A stretch of 64,000 nucleotides of DNA from the NCBI RefSeq assembly GCF_044748305.1, contig NZ_JBIVFT010000010.1:1-64000 (forward strand), written 5' to 3'. The stretch comes from Arthrobacter_E sp044748305. GTDB lineage: Bacteria > Actinomycetota > Actinomycetes > Actinomycetales > Micrococcaceae. Made by a program: the position numbers and the translations under genes. The notes under the pieces are model-generated. The model ran no database searches. It was not told where the DNA came from and worked only from the letters and a program-made list of their open reading frames with translations. Positions 8,167 to 15,685 of the stretch are shown here, piece after piece (positions within the stretch are counted from its first letter, which is position 1; the number at the start of each line of letters is the position of its first letter).

Positions 8167-8231
8167 TCGTCGTTTCCTGGGAACCATGTCGCTCAGGTCT
8201 GAGCAACCACAAGGCCCTCCCGGGGCTCCTC

Positions 8232-9968
8232 TCAGCCGAAGGTGAAGGAGTACAGCTGGACTCCGGCGCTCGGAGCCACTTCGAGTGTGCCGCTCCTCAG
8301 AGAATCCGTGTTGACGAGAACTTTGGATCCGGGCGGGCCGTCCACCGCGATGCGCTGCGTCCCGGCCGGCGTCGTCAGGGTGAGACTGCCGGTTCCTCCG
8401 GCCACGAGCTGAACCTGACGGGCGTGATAGTTCAAGCGGACGCCCGACGGCATGCCCCCACTGGGCCGGGCGGTGATCCGTTGTGATTCCAGGAGCCAGC
8501 TGCCCGTCAAAGCGAAGGAATCCGCGGGCTGGGCGGAAGGGTAGGAGAAGGCCGAGACGCCGGACCGGTAGGGCTGCGAACCGGAATAGTTGACCTGTTT
8601 GGCCACCCCGAGGAAGGTCTCGCGCGTCGTGTCGGCCGGAACGGCCGACGCATCCGCGCCGTTTTCCACCGCAGCAGGCAGGGAGACCCCGGGCTGCGCC
8701 GAGCTCAGCAGCGAGCGGATCAGCTTCTCCGTGGTCGCGTAGCCTCCCTCGCCCTGCTGGATATGCCGTACGGTGCCCTCGGCGTCGATGAGGTACTGCG
8801 CCGGCCAGAAGCGGTTCCGGTAGGCGGTCCAGTTCGCATAGGAGTTGTCCATGGCCACCGGGTACTCGATGCCGTGGGCTTTCATCCCGGCGGCCACGTT
8901 CCCCTGCTCCCGTTCGAAGGAGTACTCGGGGGTGTGCACGCCGATCACCTGCAGCCCCGCCGCGCGGTACGCCTTGTCCAGCGCGATGATGTGGGGGAGC
9001 GACCGCTGGCAGTTGATGCAGGAATAGGCCCAGAAATCGAGCAGGACCACCTTGCCCTTGAGCTGTTGCAGGCTGAGCGGTGCGGATCCGAGCCAGGCCG
9101 TCACGTTCTGAAGCGCCGGGGCCTGACCACAGTTCTCCAGTTCCGTGGCCCCCTGGGTGCAGCGGGAGAGGTCCTTGTTCTGATCGGTCACGAGCCCGCC
9201 CAGGTCCAGGGGAGTGCCGGACACGGGACTCAATTTCTCCTGGATGCCGGCCGTGTAGTCCGGGATGAGCCGTTGGACGGCGGCCGGAAGATCGAGTGCG
9301 AGGCCTGCTGCGAGGGCGATCATGAGCGCGCCCGCGGTGATCCTGATGCCGCGCTGCCGACGGCGGAAGGCTTTCAGCCGCTCGCCCAGCCGGCGGCCGG
9401 CGAGGGCGAAGGCGAGCAAAGGAATGCAGACACCGACGGCGAAGGACAGGGTGAGTGCGAGCGTCTCCGGTCCGATCCGTCCAGTCGCGCCGGAGACCGC
9501 GATGGCGGCGAGCACCGGGCCGGCGCAGGGCACGAACACCGCGCCCAGGGCCAGGCCGAGCCCGAAACCTCCTCGCCGCCGGGCGTCCACCTGCCTCCGA
9601 GGGATCCAGGAGAAGGGCCGCTCAAGCCATTCCTCCAGCTTCGGGATGATCATGCCGAGGCCCACCAGGCACAACACCGCGATGCCGGCCCAGCGGAAGA
9701 GGTCCTGGGGCAAGCCGAGGAACCCGAGGATCAGCGAACCCAGCAGGGTGAAGACACTGAAGCTGAGCGCCAGCCCGGCGATGACCTGATACGGCCGCCA
9801 GCGTGAGGTCAGCGCCGCGGCCTTCCCGTCCGGAGGCCCGGCGCTCTGGCCTGGTCGTGCGCTGTCCACGCCGCCCGAGACGAAAATGACCGGCAGGACC
9901 GGCAGGATGCAGGGGGAGATGCCCGTGATGAGCCCGCCCAGGAAGCCGATGAGGATGTTCGCATTCAT
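8232..9968 (-). CDS. dipZ: DipZ: CcdA-type membrane domain fused to thioredoxin-like domain
   Basis: A 578-residue membrane protein that moves reducing power to the cell exterior. The N-terminal 240 or so residues form a CcdA/DsbD-like membrane domain with the redox cysteines in GISPCILP (Cys20) and VPCAGPVLAAI. A periplasm-facing thioredoxin-like domain follows, with the active site Cys317-Ile-Asn-Cys320 in WAYSCINCQRSLPH. The last 140 residues form the beta-rich DipZ C-terminal domain. The start at 9968 begins MNANILIGFLGG, as in homologues; frames further upstream add a non-homologous tail. A promoter-like motif ends only seven bases before the ATG, so the transcript may be leaderless. In mycobacteria dipZ sits beside fasciclin lipoproteins under SigK control; here the divergent neighbour is a fasciclin lipoprotein and sigK is next. 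Confidence 0.92.
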   Translation of the reverse strand: MNANILIGFLGGLITGISPCILPVLPVIFVSGGVDSARPGQSAGPPDGKAAALTSRWRPYQVIAGLALSFSVFTLLGSLILGFLGLPQDLFRWAGIAVLCLVGLGMIIPKLEEWLERPFSWIPRRQVDARRRGGFGLGLALGAVFVPCAGPVLAAIAVSGATGRIGPETLALTLSFAVGVCIPLLAFALAGRRLGERLKAFRRRQRGIRITAGALMIALAAGLALDLPAAVQRLIPDYTAGIQEKLSPVSGTPLDLGGLVTDQNKDLSRCTQGATELENCGQAPALQNVTAWLGSAPLSLQQLKGKVVLLDFWAYSCINCQRSLPHIIALDKAYRAAGLQVIGVHTPEYSFEREQGNVAAGMKAHGIEYPVAMDNSYANWTAYRNRFWPAQYLIDAEGTVRHIQQGEGGYATTEKLIRSLLSSAQPGVSLPAAVENGADASAVPADTTRETFLGVAKQVNYSGSQPYRSGVSAFSYPSAQPADSFALTGSWLLESQRITARPSGGMPSGVRLNYHARQVQLVAGGTGSLTLTTPAGTQRIAVDGPPGSKVLVNTDSLRSGTLEVAPSAGVQLYSFTFG

Positions 9969-9975
9969 GTCCAGG

Positions 9976-10003
9976 GTTCGGCGCGGACACTCGATCCGGA
10001 TTG
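9976..10003 (-). promoter_or_regulatory. SigK-like promoter for dipZ
   Basis: On the minus strand CAATCC (10003-9998) and CCGAAC (9981-9976) are 16 bases apart. Seven bases follow before the dipZ ATG, which would make the message leaderless. The same pair of boxes occurs before the fasciclin and DUF4383 genes. SigK promoters in mycobacteria are described as having CCATCC and CCGAAT-like boxes; assignment to SigK here is inference. Confidence 0.6.
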
Positions 10004-10007
10004 CCGC

Positions 10008-10034
10008 CAATCCGAACAGGTTCCCGCTCCGAAG
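10008..10034 (+). promoter_or_regulatory. SigK-like promoter for the fasciclin gene
   Basis: CAATCC (10008-10013), 15 bases, then CCGAAG (10029-10034). It shares the frame CCAATCCG-N9-CCGCTCCGAA exactly with the motif before the DUF4383 gene at 12289. A leader of about 55 bases follows before the ATG at 10095. Confidence 0.6.
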
Positions 10035-10094
10035 TATCTGCACACACCGGCCACGAAGACGTCGTGGACCGGGCACCCGGACAAGGAGCACGTC

Positions 10095-10757
10095 ATGAAG
10101 AAGATCCAGCGCGGAACGGTTCTCATCGGCCTGAGCATGGCCGCAACCCTGGGCCTGGCGGCCTGTGGAGGTGGTGGCGGGACGGCATCGTCGTCGTCCT
10201 CATCCATGCCGGACATGCCCTCGATGAGCCCGAGCGCCACCCAGTCCTCCATGGACCCGTCCGCAGGCCTCGTCGGCCCCGGCTGCCAGGCCTACGCCGC
10301 CGCCAACCCGAGCGGTCCGGCGTCGGTGGAAGGCATGTCGGCCGATCCGGTGGCGGTCGCGGCCTCACACAATCCCTTGCTGAAGACCCTGGTCCAGGCG
10401 GTCTCCGGGAAGCTCAACCCGAAGGTGAACCTCGTGAACACGCTTGACTCGAGCGAGTTCACCGTCTTCGCGCCGGTGGACAGCGCCTTCGCCAAGATCG
10501 ATGCGAAGACCATTGACGGGCTGAAGACGGACAGCGCCACGCTGAGCAAGATCCTGACCTACCACGTGGTCCCGGGCCAGATCGAGCCGGCCTCGATCGC
10601 GGGCACCCACACCACGGTGGAGGGTCAGAAGCTCACCGTGTCCGGCTCGGGCGACAGCCTGAAGGTCAATGGCGCCAACGTGATCTGCGGTGGTGTCCGC
10701 ACCGCCAACGCCACCGTGTATCTGGTGGACTCCGTGCTGATGCCCCCGGCCAAGTGA
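10095..10757 (+). CDS. fasciclin-domain lipoprotein (MPT83/MPT70-like)
   Basis: A surface lipoprotein of 220 residues. A lipobox LAAC lies at 21-24, followed by a Gly/Ser-rich tether with several Met residues. The single FAS1 domain runs from about 85 to the end and contains SHNPLLKTLVQAV, the conserved FTVFAPVDSAF box (H1) and ILTYHVVPGQI (H2), closing with TVYLVDSVLMPP. FAS1 domains usually mediate adhesion or protein contacts; MPT83 and MPT70 of Mycobacterium tuberculosis are the best-known relatives. AAGGAG at 10083-10088 supports the start. The gene is divergent from dipZ and followed by sigK-rskA, matching the mycobacterial SigK regulon gathered into one locus. Confidence 0.9.
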   Translation: MKKIQRGTVLIGLSMAATLGLAACGGGGGTASSSSSSMPDMPSMSPSATQSSMDPSAGLVGPGCQAYAAANPSGPASVEGMSADPVAVAASHNPLLKTLVQAVSGKLNPKVNLVNTLDSSEFTVFAPVDSAFAKIDAKTIDGLKTDSATLSKILTYHVVPGQIEPASIAGTHTTVEGQKLTVSGSGDSLKVNGANVICGGVRTANATVYLVDSVLMPPAK

Positions 10758-10763
10758 TCCCCG

Positions 10764-10797
10764 CCGGGTGATGGCCGGACGGACGGCCATCACCCGG
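10764..10797 (+). terminator. terminator after the fasciclin gene
   Basis: A perfect 14-bp stem (10764-10777 with 10784-10797) encloses six bases. It begins seven bases after the stop codon. There is no T-tract, as is usual in high-GC actinobacteria. Confidence 0.75.
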
Positions 10798-10820
10798 ATC
10801 CGAGCCGTGAGGAAGAAGAC

Positions 10821-10847
10821 ATGAGTCGGGACCATGACCAGGCGTGA
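10821..10847 (+). other. possible 8-codon upstream reading frame overlapping sigK
   Basis: ATG at 10821 follows a good GAGGAAG (10809-10815) and reads MSRDHDQA before TGA at 10845. It overlaps the ATG of sigK at 10834 in another frame. The sigma gene itself lacks a clear ribosome binding site, so this short frame may govern its translation, or it may be fortuitous. Confidence 0.4.
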
Positions 10848-11439
10848 GACAGTGGTGCACATGCCACATGCTGGAAGCGGGGCGACGCCGGGAGACGACG
10901 TCGATGAGTTGATGGGCAAGGTGGCGCGAGGGGATCAGGCGGCCTTCGGGCGTCTCTATGATGCCCTGGCGCCACAGGTCCATGGACTCGTGCTCAGGGT
11001 GCTTCGGGACCCGGCGCAAAGCGAGGAGGTCACCCAGGAGGTGTTCCTCGAGGTCTGGCAGCAGGCCAAGCGCTTCGATGCGGACCGTGGACGGGCCCGC
11101 GCCTGGATCACCGTGATGGCCCATCGCAGGGCCGTGGACCGGGTCCGCTCGGCCCAGGCGACGCTGGAACGCGAGCTGCGTGAGGGGATCAAGGAGTTCC
11201 GCGAGAGTTACGACGACGTGGAACACCAGGTGCAGGTGGCCCTGGAGAGCGAGCGGGTCCACCGGGCCATGGAGTCGTTGACCGAGGTGCAGCGTCAGGC
11301 CATCAAACTCGCGTACTACGGCGGTTTCAGTTACGGGGAGGTGGCCCAGGAACTGGGCCTGCCCCTCGGTACTGTGAAGACCAGAATTCGTGACGGCATG
11401 ATCCGTCTGAGAGACACGTTAGGAGTTGGCCATGGATGA
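10834..11439 (+). CDS. sigK: ECF sigma factor SigK
   Basis: An extracytoplasmic-function sigma factor of about 201 residues. Sigma-2 spans roughly residues 25-95 (FGRLYDALAPQVHGLVLRVL, then EEVTQEVFLEVWQQAKRFD and RARAWITVMAHRRAVDRVR). Sigma-4 spans about 140-195 (LTEVQRQAIKLAYYGGFSYGEVA and LPLGTVKTRIRDGMIRLRD). AYYGG and MAHRRAVDRVRS match SigK of M. tuberculosis closely. The start is uncertain: ATG 10834 has no clear ribosome binding site, and ATG 10861 is an alternative. It overlaps rskA by eight bases, so the anti-sigma factor is translationally coupled. Candidate target promoters lie before dipZ, the fasciclin gene and DUF4383; none was seen before sigK itself. Confidence 0.88.
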   Translation: MTRRETVVHMPHAGSGATPGDDVDELMGKVARGDQAAFGRLYDALAPQVHGLVLRVLRDPAQSEEVTQEVFLEVWQQAKRFDADRGRARAWITVMAHRRAVDRVRSAQATLERELREGIKEFRESYDDVEHQVQVALESERVHRAMESLTEVQRQAIKLAYYGGFSYGEVAQELGLPLGTVKTRIRDGMIRLRDTLGVGHG

Positions 11440-12259
11440 TCAATTGCATCTGCTGACCGGCGCCTATGCGCTCAATGCCGTGGACGACGACGAGCGCCGC
11501 CGCTTCGAAGCGGCCGCGGCTCCCGGCCTGCCTTTGACGGAGGAAGCCAGGGAACTCAGTCAGGTTGCGGCGCTGCTGGCCGCGGGCACCACGCCGGTCG
11601 CCCCGCCGTCCGGTCTCAAGGACCGTCTCATGGCGCAGATCGCCGTGACCCCCCAGCTGGAGGCCGCCGTGTCGGAGGTTTCCGAGGTGCACGAAGCGCC
11701 CGCAGCCCCGGACCCGGAGGCGGTGCCCGCTCCGGCCGTGGCACCCGTCGTCGAGCTTGACCGCCGACGTCGTTCGTCTTCGCCGTGGCTGCTCGCGGCG
11801 GCCGCCCTGCTGGCGGTCGCCGCGGTCGGCGCCGGCGTCTGGGGAATCCAGATGCGTGGGCAGCGCGACGAAGCCGTGCGGCAACTGGCGGCGAGCCAGG
11901 GGACGCCGGCCGAGGCCTTGAGCAGGATCGTCGCGGCTCCGGATGCCTCAGTGCGGCAGATAAAGGGACCGGACGGGTCGACGGTTCTGATCGCCCACTC
12001 CCGTGCGGAGTCGCTGGCGGGAGTCATGACGCTCGGGATGAAACCCGCGCCGCAGGGCAAGAGCTACGAGTTGTGGCTCATCGATTCCGCGGGGTCCGCC
12101 AAAGCGGCGGGGCTGGTCAGCGCCTCGGGGACGACATCCACCTGGAATGAGCTCCCCGGAGGTATCGGCGACGCCGCCTTCCTCGGCATGACCGTGGAAC
12201 CTGCCGGCGGCTCGCCGCAACCCACCACCAAGCCGGTACTGGTGGAGGCACTCGGATGA
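11432..12259 (+). CDS. rskA: anti-sigma-K factor RskA
   Basis: A 275-residue membrane-bound anti-sigma factor. ATG 11432 follows AGGAG at 11421-11425; a TTG six bases earlier was rejected because it overlaps that site. The cytoplasmic N-terminus (HLLTGAYALNAVDDDERRRF) is the short sigma-binding domain, residues 80-105 are an Ala/Pro/Glu-rich linker, one membrane segment lies at about 112-135 (WLLAAAALLAVAAVGAGVW), and the rest is the extracytoplasmic RskA domain (KGPDGSTVLIAHS, KSYELWLIDSAG). In mycobacteria RskA holds SigK inactive until it is cut by membrane proteolysis. The gene overlaps sigK and is followed by a strong hairpin. Confidence 0.9.
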   Translation: MDDQLHLLTGAYALNAVDDDERRRFEAAAAPGLPLTEEARELSQVAALLAAGTTPVAPPSGLKDRLMAQIAVTPQLEAAVSEVSEVHEAPAAPDPEAVPAPAVAPVVELDRRRRSSSPWLLAAAALLAVAAVGAGVWGIQMRGQRDEAVRQLAASQGTPAEALSRIVAAPDASVRQIKGPDGSTVLIAHSRAESLAGVMTLGMKPAPQGKSYELWLIDSAGSAKAAGLVSASGTTSTWNELPGGIGDAAFLGMTVEPAGGSPQPTTKPVLVEALG

Positions 12260-12263
12260 CGGC

Positions 12264-12289
12264 GGGCCCCGGAGATTTCTCCGGGGCCC
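12264..12289 (+). terminator. terminator after rskA
   Basis: GGGCCCCGGAGA and its exact complement form a 12-bp stem around two T, five bases past the stop codon. The last base of the stem overlaps the first base of the next promoter motif. Confidence 0.85.
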
Positions 12290-12315
12290 AATCCGTTGTC
12301 CGCCCCGCTCCGAAT
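12289..12315 (+). promoter_or_regulatory. SigK-like promoter for the DUF4383 gene
   Basis: CAATCC (12289-12294), 15 bases, then CCGAAT (12310-12315). Spacing and the inner CCGCTCCGAA are identical to the fasciclin promoter at 10008. The ATG is 85 bases further on. Confidence 0.6.
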
Positions 12316-12399
12316 CACTGTCACGGGATGGTCCCGTCGGCGGCGTCGTCCGCCGCAGGGTGCGACACTGCGTCGCGCTGAGAAGGTGAGGAGTTCGAA

Positions 12400-12837
12400 A
12401 TGTCCAGCAATGTGTTCGCAGGCAAGTCTCCTGTGCAAGTGATCGCCCTTGCGGTCGGCGCCGTCTTTCTGGTGGTCGGCGTTCTGGGATTCGTCCCGGG
12501 TATCACCTCTGACGGCATGGCGATGGCCGGGCACGGTTCGCATGCCATGCTCCTGGGGATATTCCAGGTCTCCGTTCTACACAATGTGGTGCACCTGCTC
12601 TTCGGCGTGGCGGGTCTGCTTCTCGGCAGGAACGCCGCCGGTGCGAAGTCGTTCCTGGTCTGGGGCGGCGTGATCTATCTGGTGCTGTTCGTCTACGGCC
12701 TCTTCTTCGGTGAGGAATCGGCAGGGAACTTCGTACCCGTCAACATGGCTGACAACGTTCTGCACCTTGCATTGGGTGCGGGAATGCTCGTCCTGGGCCT
12801 GATCTTCGGTCGTTCCCCGGCTCAGCAGAGGGCCTGA
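12400..12837 (+). CDS. DUF4383 four-helix membrane protein
   Basis: A 145-residue integral membrane protein of the DUF4383 family. Four hydrophobic segments lie at about 13-33, 49-70, 82-102 and 115-136. Histidines and acidic residues conserved in the family occur at membrane edges (VLHNVVHLLFG, NMADNVLHLALG). GAGG upstream supports the ATG. It follows the sigK-rskA terminator and has its own SigK-like promoter, which would make it part of the same stress response. The biochemical role of the family is not known. Confidence 0.85.
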   Translation: MSSNVFAGKSPVQVIALAVGAVFLVVGVLGFVPGITSDGMAMAGHGSHAMLLGIFQVSVLHNVVHLLFGVAGLLLGRNAAGAKSFLVWGGVIYLVLFVYGLFFGEESAGNFVPVNMADNVLHLALGAGMLVLGLIFGRSPAQQRA

Positions 12838-12951
12838 CAGGCGGTCCCCCGGATCCGTGCAAGGAATCTCCCGGAGAACTCTTGAACTGGCGGTGGGCCA
12901 GGAGGAAACTGAGGAGTGGTCGTCTACTCAGGGCGGCCGGCACGGAAATCC

Positions 12952-12996
12952 GGGGGAGAAAGCACCGTGTACATCATGCGGCACGAAAAATCATGA
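12952..12996 (+). promoter_or_regulatory. upstream reading frame leading into the M23 peptidase
   Basis: GGGGGAG (12952-12958) precedes GTG 12967, which opens a ten-codon frame (VYIMRHEKS, then TGA 12994-12996). The stop overlaps the ATG of the peptidase as ATGA. The block GTACATCATG (12969-12978) within it recurs before the next secreted-protein gene at 14305. Translational coupling is the likely purpose. Confidence 0.5.
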
Positions 12997-14159
12997 GGGG
13001 CTACCGTGCGCCGCGTAGCCGTCGCAGAACCTCAGTCACAAGTGGAGCAGTACTGACCCTCGTGGTCCTGGCCTCATTGGCCCTGGGTACCGCTCCGCCG
13101 GTTCACGCGCCGGGCGGAGCGCCGGCCCCGGTTCTTGCCGCCGGGCAAGTGGACCATCCTGAGAGCAGCCTTCCGGTCACCGCCTCCTGGGGAGCCCAAC
13201 TGGCCTTTGAATGGCCCAGCGTCCGTACCCGGCCGAAAGGCGCCAAGGACGGTATCGATGTGGCGGAAGCCGGGCGGCGCCGGCCGGCTGCGGGCCACCT
13301 TTCCTCGCCCCTTGAACACCTCGTGCCCAGCTCGCCCTACGGGCCCCGCATCAGCCCCATCACGGGGCAGGTGGATGAGTTCCACTGGGGTCAGGACTAT
13401 GCGGCACCCTGCGGGACCCTCGTCTACGCGGCCGACGCCGGTGTGGTCCGCAGTGTGGGCTGGCACCCTTGGGGCGGCGGCAACCGGGTGGAGATCGATC
13501 ACGGTAATGGCCTGGTCACCACGTACAACCACCTTCAGGGGATCGCGGTGACCCGCGGACAGCACGTGCAGGTGGGCCAGATCCTCGCCAAGGTGGGCAC
13601 CACCGGCGCTTCAACCGGCTGTCATCTGCATTTCGAGACCGTCAAGAACGGCACCTACGTCAATCCGGACGGCTGGATCCTGGACCCGATTCATCAGGAA
13701 GCGCCACCGGTGTCGCTGAACTTCACTGACTACTCTCACAGCACGTCGGACGGGAGCAGCTGGAGCCTGCCGAGCGGTGGGACGGGGACCGGTCCGGGAA
13801 CCCCAGGTGTCATCACTCAGGACGCGGAGAAAGACGGCTCCACGGTTCCCACCCCGAAACCAGGCACACCGTCGCCGAGCCCGGCACCGTCCCACCCGAA
13901 TCCGACACCGAGCCCGACGACACCAGACACACCCAAACCGACGCCGACCCCCACACCAACACCTACCCCGACTCCCACACCCACTCCGACCCCCACACCA
14001 ACGCCGACCACACCGGTTCCGACGCCCAGCAGCCCGCCGCCGGACCCCACGACGCCGCCGGCGACTGAGCCACCCGCTCCTGCACCGAGCGCTCCGGCTG
14101 ACTCGGTCACGCCTCTGCTGCCGCTGCTTCTGCCAGGGCTTTCGTCGCCCGCGGCCTGA
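12993..14159 (+). CDS. secreted M23 (LytM-type) peptidase with Pro-Thr tail
   Basis: A cell-wall hydrolase of 388 residues. The start at 12993 gives a twin-arginine-free, very basic N-terminus (RAPRSRRRTS) and a signal segment ending near PVHA. The zinc peptidase domain spans about 105-230, with FHWGQDYAAPCG holding the first His and Asp ligands and CHLHFETVKNG the HLH motif; the loop DHGNGLVTTYNHLQG is typical of LytM. After it comes a spacer and then a wall-spanning tail of 12 Pro-Thr dipeptides and related sequence to the C-terminus. All catalytic residues are present, so it is probably an active endopeptidase rather than a degenerate regulator. It shares its leader type with the gene at 14341. 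Confidence 0.88.
   Translation: MRGYRAPRSRRRTSVTSGAVLTLVVLASLALGTAPPVHAPGGAPAPVLAAGQVDHPESSLPVTASWGAQLAFEWPSVRTRPKGAKDGIDVAEAGRRRPAAGHLSSPLEHLVPSSPYGPRISPITGQVDEFHWGQDYAAPCGTLVYAADAGVVRSVGWHPWGGGNRVEIDHGNGLVTTYNHLQGIAVTRGQHVQVGQILAKVGTTGASTGCHLHFETVKNGTYVNPDGWILDPIHQEAPPVSLNFTDYSHSTSDGSSWSLPSGGTGTGPGTPGVITQDAEKDGSTVPTPKPGTPSPSPAPSHPNPTPSPTTPDTPKPTPTPTPTPTPTPTPTPTPTPTPTTPVPTPSSPPPDPTTPPATEPPAPAPSAPADSVTPLLPLLLPGLSSPAA
13938..14009 (+). repeat. Pro-Thr coding repeat
   Basis: Twelve consecutive Pro-Thr codon pairs in the tail of the M23 peptidase, with varied synonymous codons. The codon variety argues for selection on the protein rather than recent slippage. Confidence 0.9.
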
Positions 14160-14295
14160 AGCCGGCTTTCCCGGGAACGGTGTCGCCGGTGTCGGCGGGG
14201 CGTCACGAGCGGATGGCCAGCGGCGAGGGCTTGGCCGCAAGGCGTGGCGTACGCGACAATCACTAGGAACCGGCTCATGGCCGGGGACGAGTGAT

Positions 14296-14344
14296 GGGGG
14301 AGCAGTACATCATGAAGAACTTTTCGCTGACGGGATGTCCATGA
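14296..14344 (+). promoter_or_regulatory. upstream reading frame leading into the Pro-rich secreted protein
   Basis: GGGGGAG (14296-14302), then ATG 14312 opening MKNFSLTGCP with TGA at 14342-14344. The stop overlaps ATG 14341 as ATGA. It repeats the arrangement at 12952, including the ten-base block GTACATCATG (14305-14314). Confidence 0.5.
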
Positions 14345-15153
14345 GCGGCCGGAGGGTCGCCCAGGGCTCCGGCGGAGGACACCGGTCCAAGAGCCGGGGC
14401 TCGCGCCGGGCTCAGTCGAGCCTGCTGACATCGATGGGTGTGTCCGTGCAGCCCGCGGGCAGGGTGGCCACGGTCTCGGCCGTGGCGGCGCTGCTGGTGG
14501 TCTCGACCGTGCTCGTCTCCCCGGAGACCCAGGGGGATCAGGCGCGGGCGAACGCCCCGCTGTCGAGTGGTCCAGTTCCCGCTCAGGCCGGAACCTCGGC
14601 GTCCTCCGCTCCGGTCGTCCCCCTGAAGCCCGGCACCCTGAAATCTGGCACTCAAGTCCCAGAGGCCTCCAGACCGCGGGCCAAAACCGTCACTGCAGTG
14701 GGTTCCGGGACCGGTGTCTCCGACGGCACTTCCTCGACTGAAAACGGGGAAGTCTCCTCCGGAACGGCCGCTTCCCCCGATGAGCTGCCACCTGCCTCGA
14801 CCCAGCCTCAGTCCTCAGGGACCACGCAGCCGTCGGCAATCGGTGAACAGGGCAGCGGTTCCCCCGTCGGCATGCCCTCGACAGGGGGTGCCCCGGGCAC
14901 GGGAGAGCCGCAGCCGCCTACCCAGTCCCAGCCTCCGGTGCTTCCTCCGGTTACGGGCGGGACCGGGAGCGGATCTCAGCCAGGAACCGGCACACCGCCG
15001 GTGGTTCAGCCACCGGTCGTCAAGCCCCCTGTCACCCAGCCTGGAACGGGAACCCCGAAACCGCCCGCGACCACACCCGACCCCACGCCGGTGACTCCGC
15101 CGAAGAGCTGCACCATCAATGTGCTGGGAATCTGCATCTCGATCCTCCGCTGA
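14341..15153 (+). CDS. secreted Pro/Ser/Thr-rich wall-associated protein
   Basis: A 270-residue protein with no recognised domain. The N-terminus is strongly basic (SGRRVAQG, then KSRGSRRAQ), and one hydrophobic segment (about 40-58, VATVSAVAALLVVSTVLVS) acts as a signal or anchor. The rest is low-complexity: Ser/Thr/Gly-rich to about residue 185, then repeats built from PPV, QPP and GTGTP, finishing with a compact Cys-containing end (KSCTINVLGICISILR). The two cysteines may form a disulphide. ATG 14341 was preferred because the upstream frame ends on it as ATGA. It follows the M23 peptidase in the same orientation, and both likely work in the cell envelope. Confidence 0.65.
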   Translation: MSGRRVAQGSGGGHRSKSRGSRRAQSSLLTSMGVSVQPAGRVATVSAVAALLVVSTVLVSPETQGDQARANAPLSSGPVPAQAGTSASSAPVVPLKPGTLKSGTQVPEASRPRAKTVTAVGSGTGVSDGTSSTENGEVSSGTAASPDELPPASTQPQSSGTTQPSAIGEQGSGSPVGMPSTGGAPGTGEPQPPTQSQPPVLPPVTGGTGSGSQPGTGTPPVVQPPVVKPPVTQPGTGTPKPPATTPDPTPVTPPKSCTINVLGICISILR

Positions 15154-15178
15154 CGCTCCGGCCCTCTAGGCTTGAAGG

Positions 15179-15664
15179 GTGACTGCACTCCATGAGATCC
15201 CGCTGACCCTCAACGACGGCACTGAAACCACCTTCGGACGCTTTCAAGGCCAGGTGGTGCTCGTGGTCAACGTGGCGTCCAAGTGCGGATTCACTCCTCA
15301 GTACGAGGGCCTGCAGGCTCTCTATGAGCGCTACCGCGAGCAGGGCCTCGTGGTCCTCGGGGTGCCGTGCAACCAGTTCGCCGGTCAGGAGCCGGGCGAG
15401 GATCAGGAGATCGCCGAGTTCTGCAGCGTCAACTTCGGGGTGACCTTTCCCCTGACGATCAAGGCGAACGTGCGGGGCAAGGATCAGCATCCGCTGTACA
15501 CCGAACTCGTGAAGTTCAAACACTCCATCCTGCCCGGCCTGGTGAAGTGGAACTTCGAGAAGTTCCTGGTGAGCCGCGACGGCCGGGTTCTGGAGCGCTT
15601 CGGCTCGCGCACCGAGCCGGATGCCCCGGAGCTGATCGCAGCCGTCGAGGCCGCCCTCGCCTGA
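15179..15664 (+). CDS. glutathione-peroxidase family peroxidase
   Basis: A thiol peroxidase of 161 residues starting at GTG 15179 after GAAGG. The catalytic set is present as Cys (VNVASKCGFTPQY, Cys36), Gln (GVPCNQFAGQEPG) and Trp with Asn (VKWNFEKFLV). The cysteine variant of this family usually draws electrons from thioredoxin, which is expected here because actinobacteria lack glutathione. It converges on the HAD gene with 21 bases between stops. Confidence 0.92.
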   Translation: MTALHEIPLTLNDGTETTFGRFQGQVVLVVNVASKCGFTPQYEGLQALYERYREQGLVVLGVPCNQFAGQEPGEDQEIAEFCSVNFGVTFPLTIKANVRGKDQHPLYTELVKFKHSILPGLVKWNFEKFLVSRDGRVLERFGSRTEPDAPELIAAVEAALA

Positions 15665-15685
15665 GGTGTGAGGAGAGGACGGCCC

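Noticed and set aside
12838..12992. A c-di-AMP (ydaO-type) riboswitch before the M23 peptidase
   Set aside because: Such switches often precede wall hydrolase genes in actinobacteria, but the conserved GGGGAACC-like and GGGTGAATC-like blocks were not found. A short upstream reading frame explains the leader better.
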